From Roseomonas sp. (GTDB lineage Bacteria; Pseudomonadota; Alphaproteobacteria; Acetobacterales; Acetobacteraceae): 5,328 nucleotides of DNA. Position numbers and translations under genes: made by a program. Below, piece by piece: positions 4,514-5,328 of the stretch (the first letter of the stretch is position 1; each line of letters begins with the position of its first letter). The stretch covers positions 1-5,328 of the forward strand of contig JADCFR010000476.1 of NCBI GenBank assembly GCA_020249415.1. Reading direction: 5' to 3'. Below the pieces are notes generated by a model, which saw only the letters and a list, made by a program, of their open reading frames with translations, did not search any database and was not told where the DNA came from.

Positions 4514-5328
4514 ATGTCTGGAAACCTTGGATCCGGAAATGACTCGTTTATCGGTACACCCGGTGCTGATTCGGTCAATGGTGAAGCGGGCAACGATACC
4601 CTTAGGGGGGCTGGCGGAAATGACAGCCTTTCCGGCGACGCAGACAATGACCTGATCGGCGGAGACGACGGCGACGATACGCTGTTGGGTGGCGACGGGC
4701 TCGATTCCATTGCCGGGCTTGAGGGTAATGACAGTATCCTTGGCGGCAATGAGGATGACAATATCAATGGCGGCAATGGCGCCGATACGATTTATGGCGG
4801 CGCCGGCAATGATCTGATCCAGGACCCCTCCGGCAATAACAGCATTTCGGGCGATGCAGGCGCCGATACGATCAGTGGCGGCAATGGTGCTGACAATGTC
4901 TATGGCGGGAGTGGCGCGGATTGCATTAGCGGTAACGATGGCGATGACACGCTGCTTGGTGGTGATGGCGATGATTCTCTTCCCGGTGGCAGCAATGATG
5001 ACAGTGTTTTGGGCGAGGTCGGGAATGACTCGCTTGGCGGTAATGACGGCAGCGACTCTGTTCTAGGCGGTGATGGTGCTGACACGATTGGCGGCGGCAA
5101 TGATGCTGACAGTATTTTGGGCGAGGCTGGTAATGACTCGCTTTTTGGGAATGACGGCAGCGACACGGTCCTTGGCGGCGATGGCGCCGACACGATTTAT
5201 GGTGGTGCTGGTGCGGACAGTATTTCTGGCGGCAGTGGCGATGACCGGATTTACGGTGAGGCAGGCAACGACACGATAGATGCGGGGGCGGGTACGAATG
5301 ACCGCATCCGCTATGATGATTTCGACAG
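4514..5328 (+). CDS. RTX-type calcium-binding repeat protein, N-terminal part (no stop in window)
   Basis: Predicted secreted protein built of glycine/aspartate-rich nonapeptides of the form G-G-x-G-x-D-x-U-x, where U is a large hydrophobic residue. In the family such repeats bind calcium and fold into a parallel beta-roll outside the cell, usually after export by a type I ABC/HlyD/TolC system through a C-terminal signal. Here 271 complete codons are visible without a stop, so that signal, if present, lies beyond the window. Repeats begin at residue 5 and run in strict 9-residue register to 256. The next segment, A-G-A-G-T-N-D-R-I, has a one-residue insertion before its Asp, and R-Y-D-D-F-D may begin a different domain. 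There is no signal peptide or domain before the repeats. One cysteine occurs at 137. The start has an AGGAG site 9 nt away. The full protein could be a toxin, adhesin, enzyme or S-layer-like protein, which this part cannot show. Confidence 0.9.
   Translation, partial: MSGNLGSGNDSFIGTPGADSVNGEAGNDTLRGAGGNDSLSGDADNDLIGGDDGDDTLLGGDGLDSIAGLEGNDSILGGNEDDNINGGNGADTIYGGAGNDLIQDPSGNNSISGDAGADTISGGNGADNVYGGSGADCISGNDGDDTLLGGDGDDSLPGGSNDDSVLGEVGNDSLGGNDGSDSVLGGDGADTIGGGNDADSILGEAGNDSLFGNDGSDTVLGGDGADTIYGGAGADSISGGSGDDRIYGEAGNDTIDAGAGTNDRIRYDDFD
4526..5281 (+). repeat. 28 tandem 27-bp units encoding RTX nonapeptides
   Basis: Residues 5-256 of the RTX protein divide exactly into 28 units of nine residues. 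Most match G-G-x-G-x-D-x-(I/L/V)-x. Typical units are G-G-N-G-A-D-T-I-Y and G-E-A-G-N-D-S-L-F. Four units replace the second conserved Gly with Asp, Glu or Asn (units starting at residues 41, 77, 158 and 194). The unit at residues 104-112 (4823-4849) has lost the first Gly and has Asn in place of the calcium-binding Asp, and is probably structurally weak. Confidence 0.9.
4985..5200 (+). repeat. 108-bp tandem duplication (two copies of a four-nonapeptide block)
   Basis: Bases 4985-5092 and 5093-5200 align without gaps. By hand count 85 of 108 bases agree (about 79 percent). The encoded 36-residue blocks share the order G-G-x-x, G-E-x-G-N-D-S-L, G-N-D-G-S-D, G-G-D-G-A-D-T-I. Both copies share the unusual first unit lacking its second Gly. 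The preceding units (residues 140-157) resemble the last half of the block, hinting at an older third copy. Confidence 0.8.

Noticed and set aside
3982..4776. Continuous open minus-strand frame running from the CBS-BON start up into the RTX region, giving a 495-residue protein
   Set aside because: The AAGGAGG site and the CBS1 domain opening set the start at 3981. The upstream part is the antisense of RTX repeats, giving artificial Ser/Pro-rich sequence, plus intergenic DNA with no domain.
4900..5193. Minus-strand frame encoding Pro/Ser-rich repeats
   Set aside because: It is the antisense reading of the glycine/aspartate repeat codons, a common artefact of RTX genes. It has no ribosome binding site and no family resemblance.
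4526..5281. CRISPR-like or satellite interpretation of the regular 27-bp periodicity
   Set aside because: The periodicity is translated in one frame without stops and gives the RTX consensus. There are no conserved repeats separated by unique spacers.

Overview
The window looks like chromosomal DNA from a GC-rich alphaproteobacterium, most likely in Rhodospirillales/Acetobacteraceae. This rests on the ffh-rpsP-rimM gene order, on alphaproteobacterial traits such as the alanine/lysine-rich S16 tail and a TRVD G4 motif in Ffh, and on base composition. The exact taxon is inference; no search was run.

Layout: positions 1-1811 hold a housekeeping block on the minus strand. It runs ffh (signal recognition particle GTPase), rpsP (ribosomal protein S16) and the first codons of rimM (16S rRNA processing factor), cut by the window edge. 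This is the start of the usual ffh-rpsP-rimM-trmD-rplS cluster, joining membrane-protein targeting with ribosome biogenesis. Positions 1812-2070 are a divergent intergenic region with four consecutive short inverted repeats and a possible ffh promoter. Positions 2071-3276 on the plus strand encode a patatin-like phospholipase with a twin-arginine-type lipoprotein signal peptide. It converges, with a 12-bp gap, on a minus-strand gene (3289-3981) encoding two CBS domains plus a BON domain.

Positions 3982-4513 hold no convincing gene. They contain a locally AT-rich stretch, promoter-like elements, dyads and a terminator-like hairpin, and separate the CBS-BON gene from a divergent plus-strand gene starting at 4514. 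That last gene has no stop in the window. It encodes a calcium-binding RTX (repeat-in-toxin) protein that enters the nonapeptide array at residue 5 and carries 28 in-register repeats, including a recognisable 108-bp internal tandem duplication.

The housekeeping block is ordinary. The least ordinary part is the right third: an RTX protein with no N-terminal domain before the repeats, behind a long, structured, AT-rich leader. The patatin lipoprotein, CBS-BON protein and RTX protein share no obvious pathway, and nothing in the sequence proves they work together.
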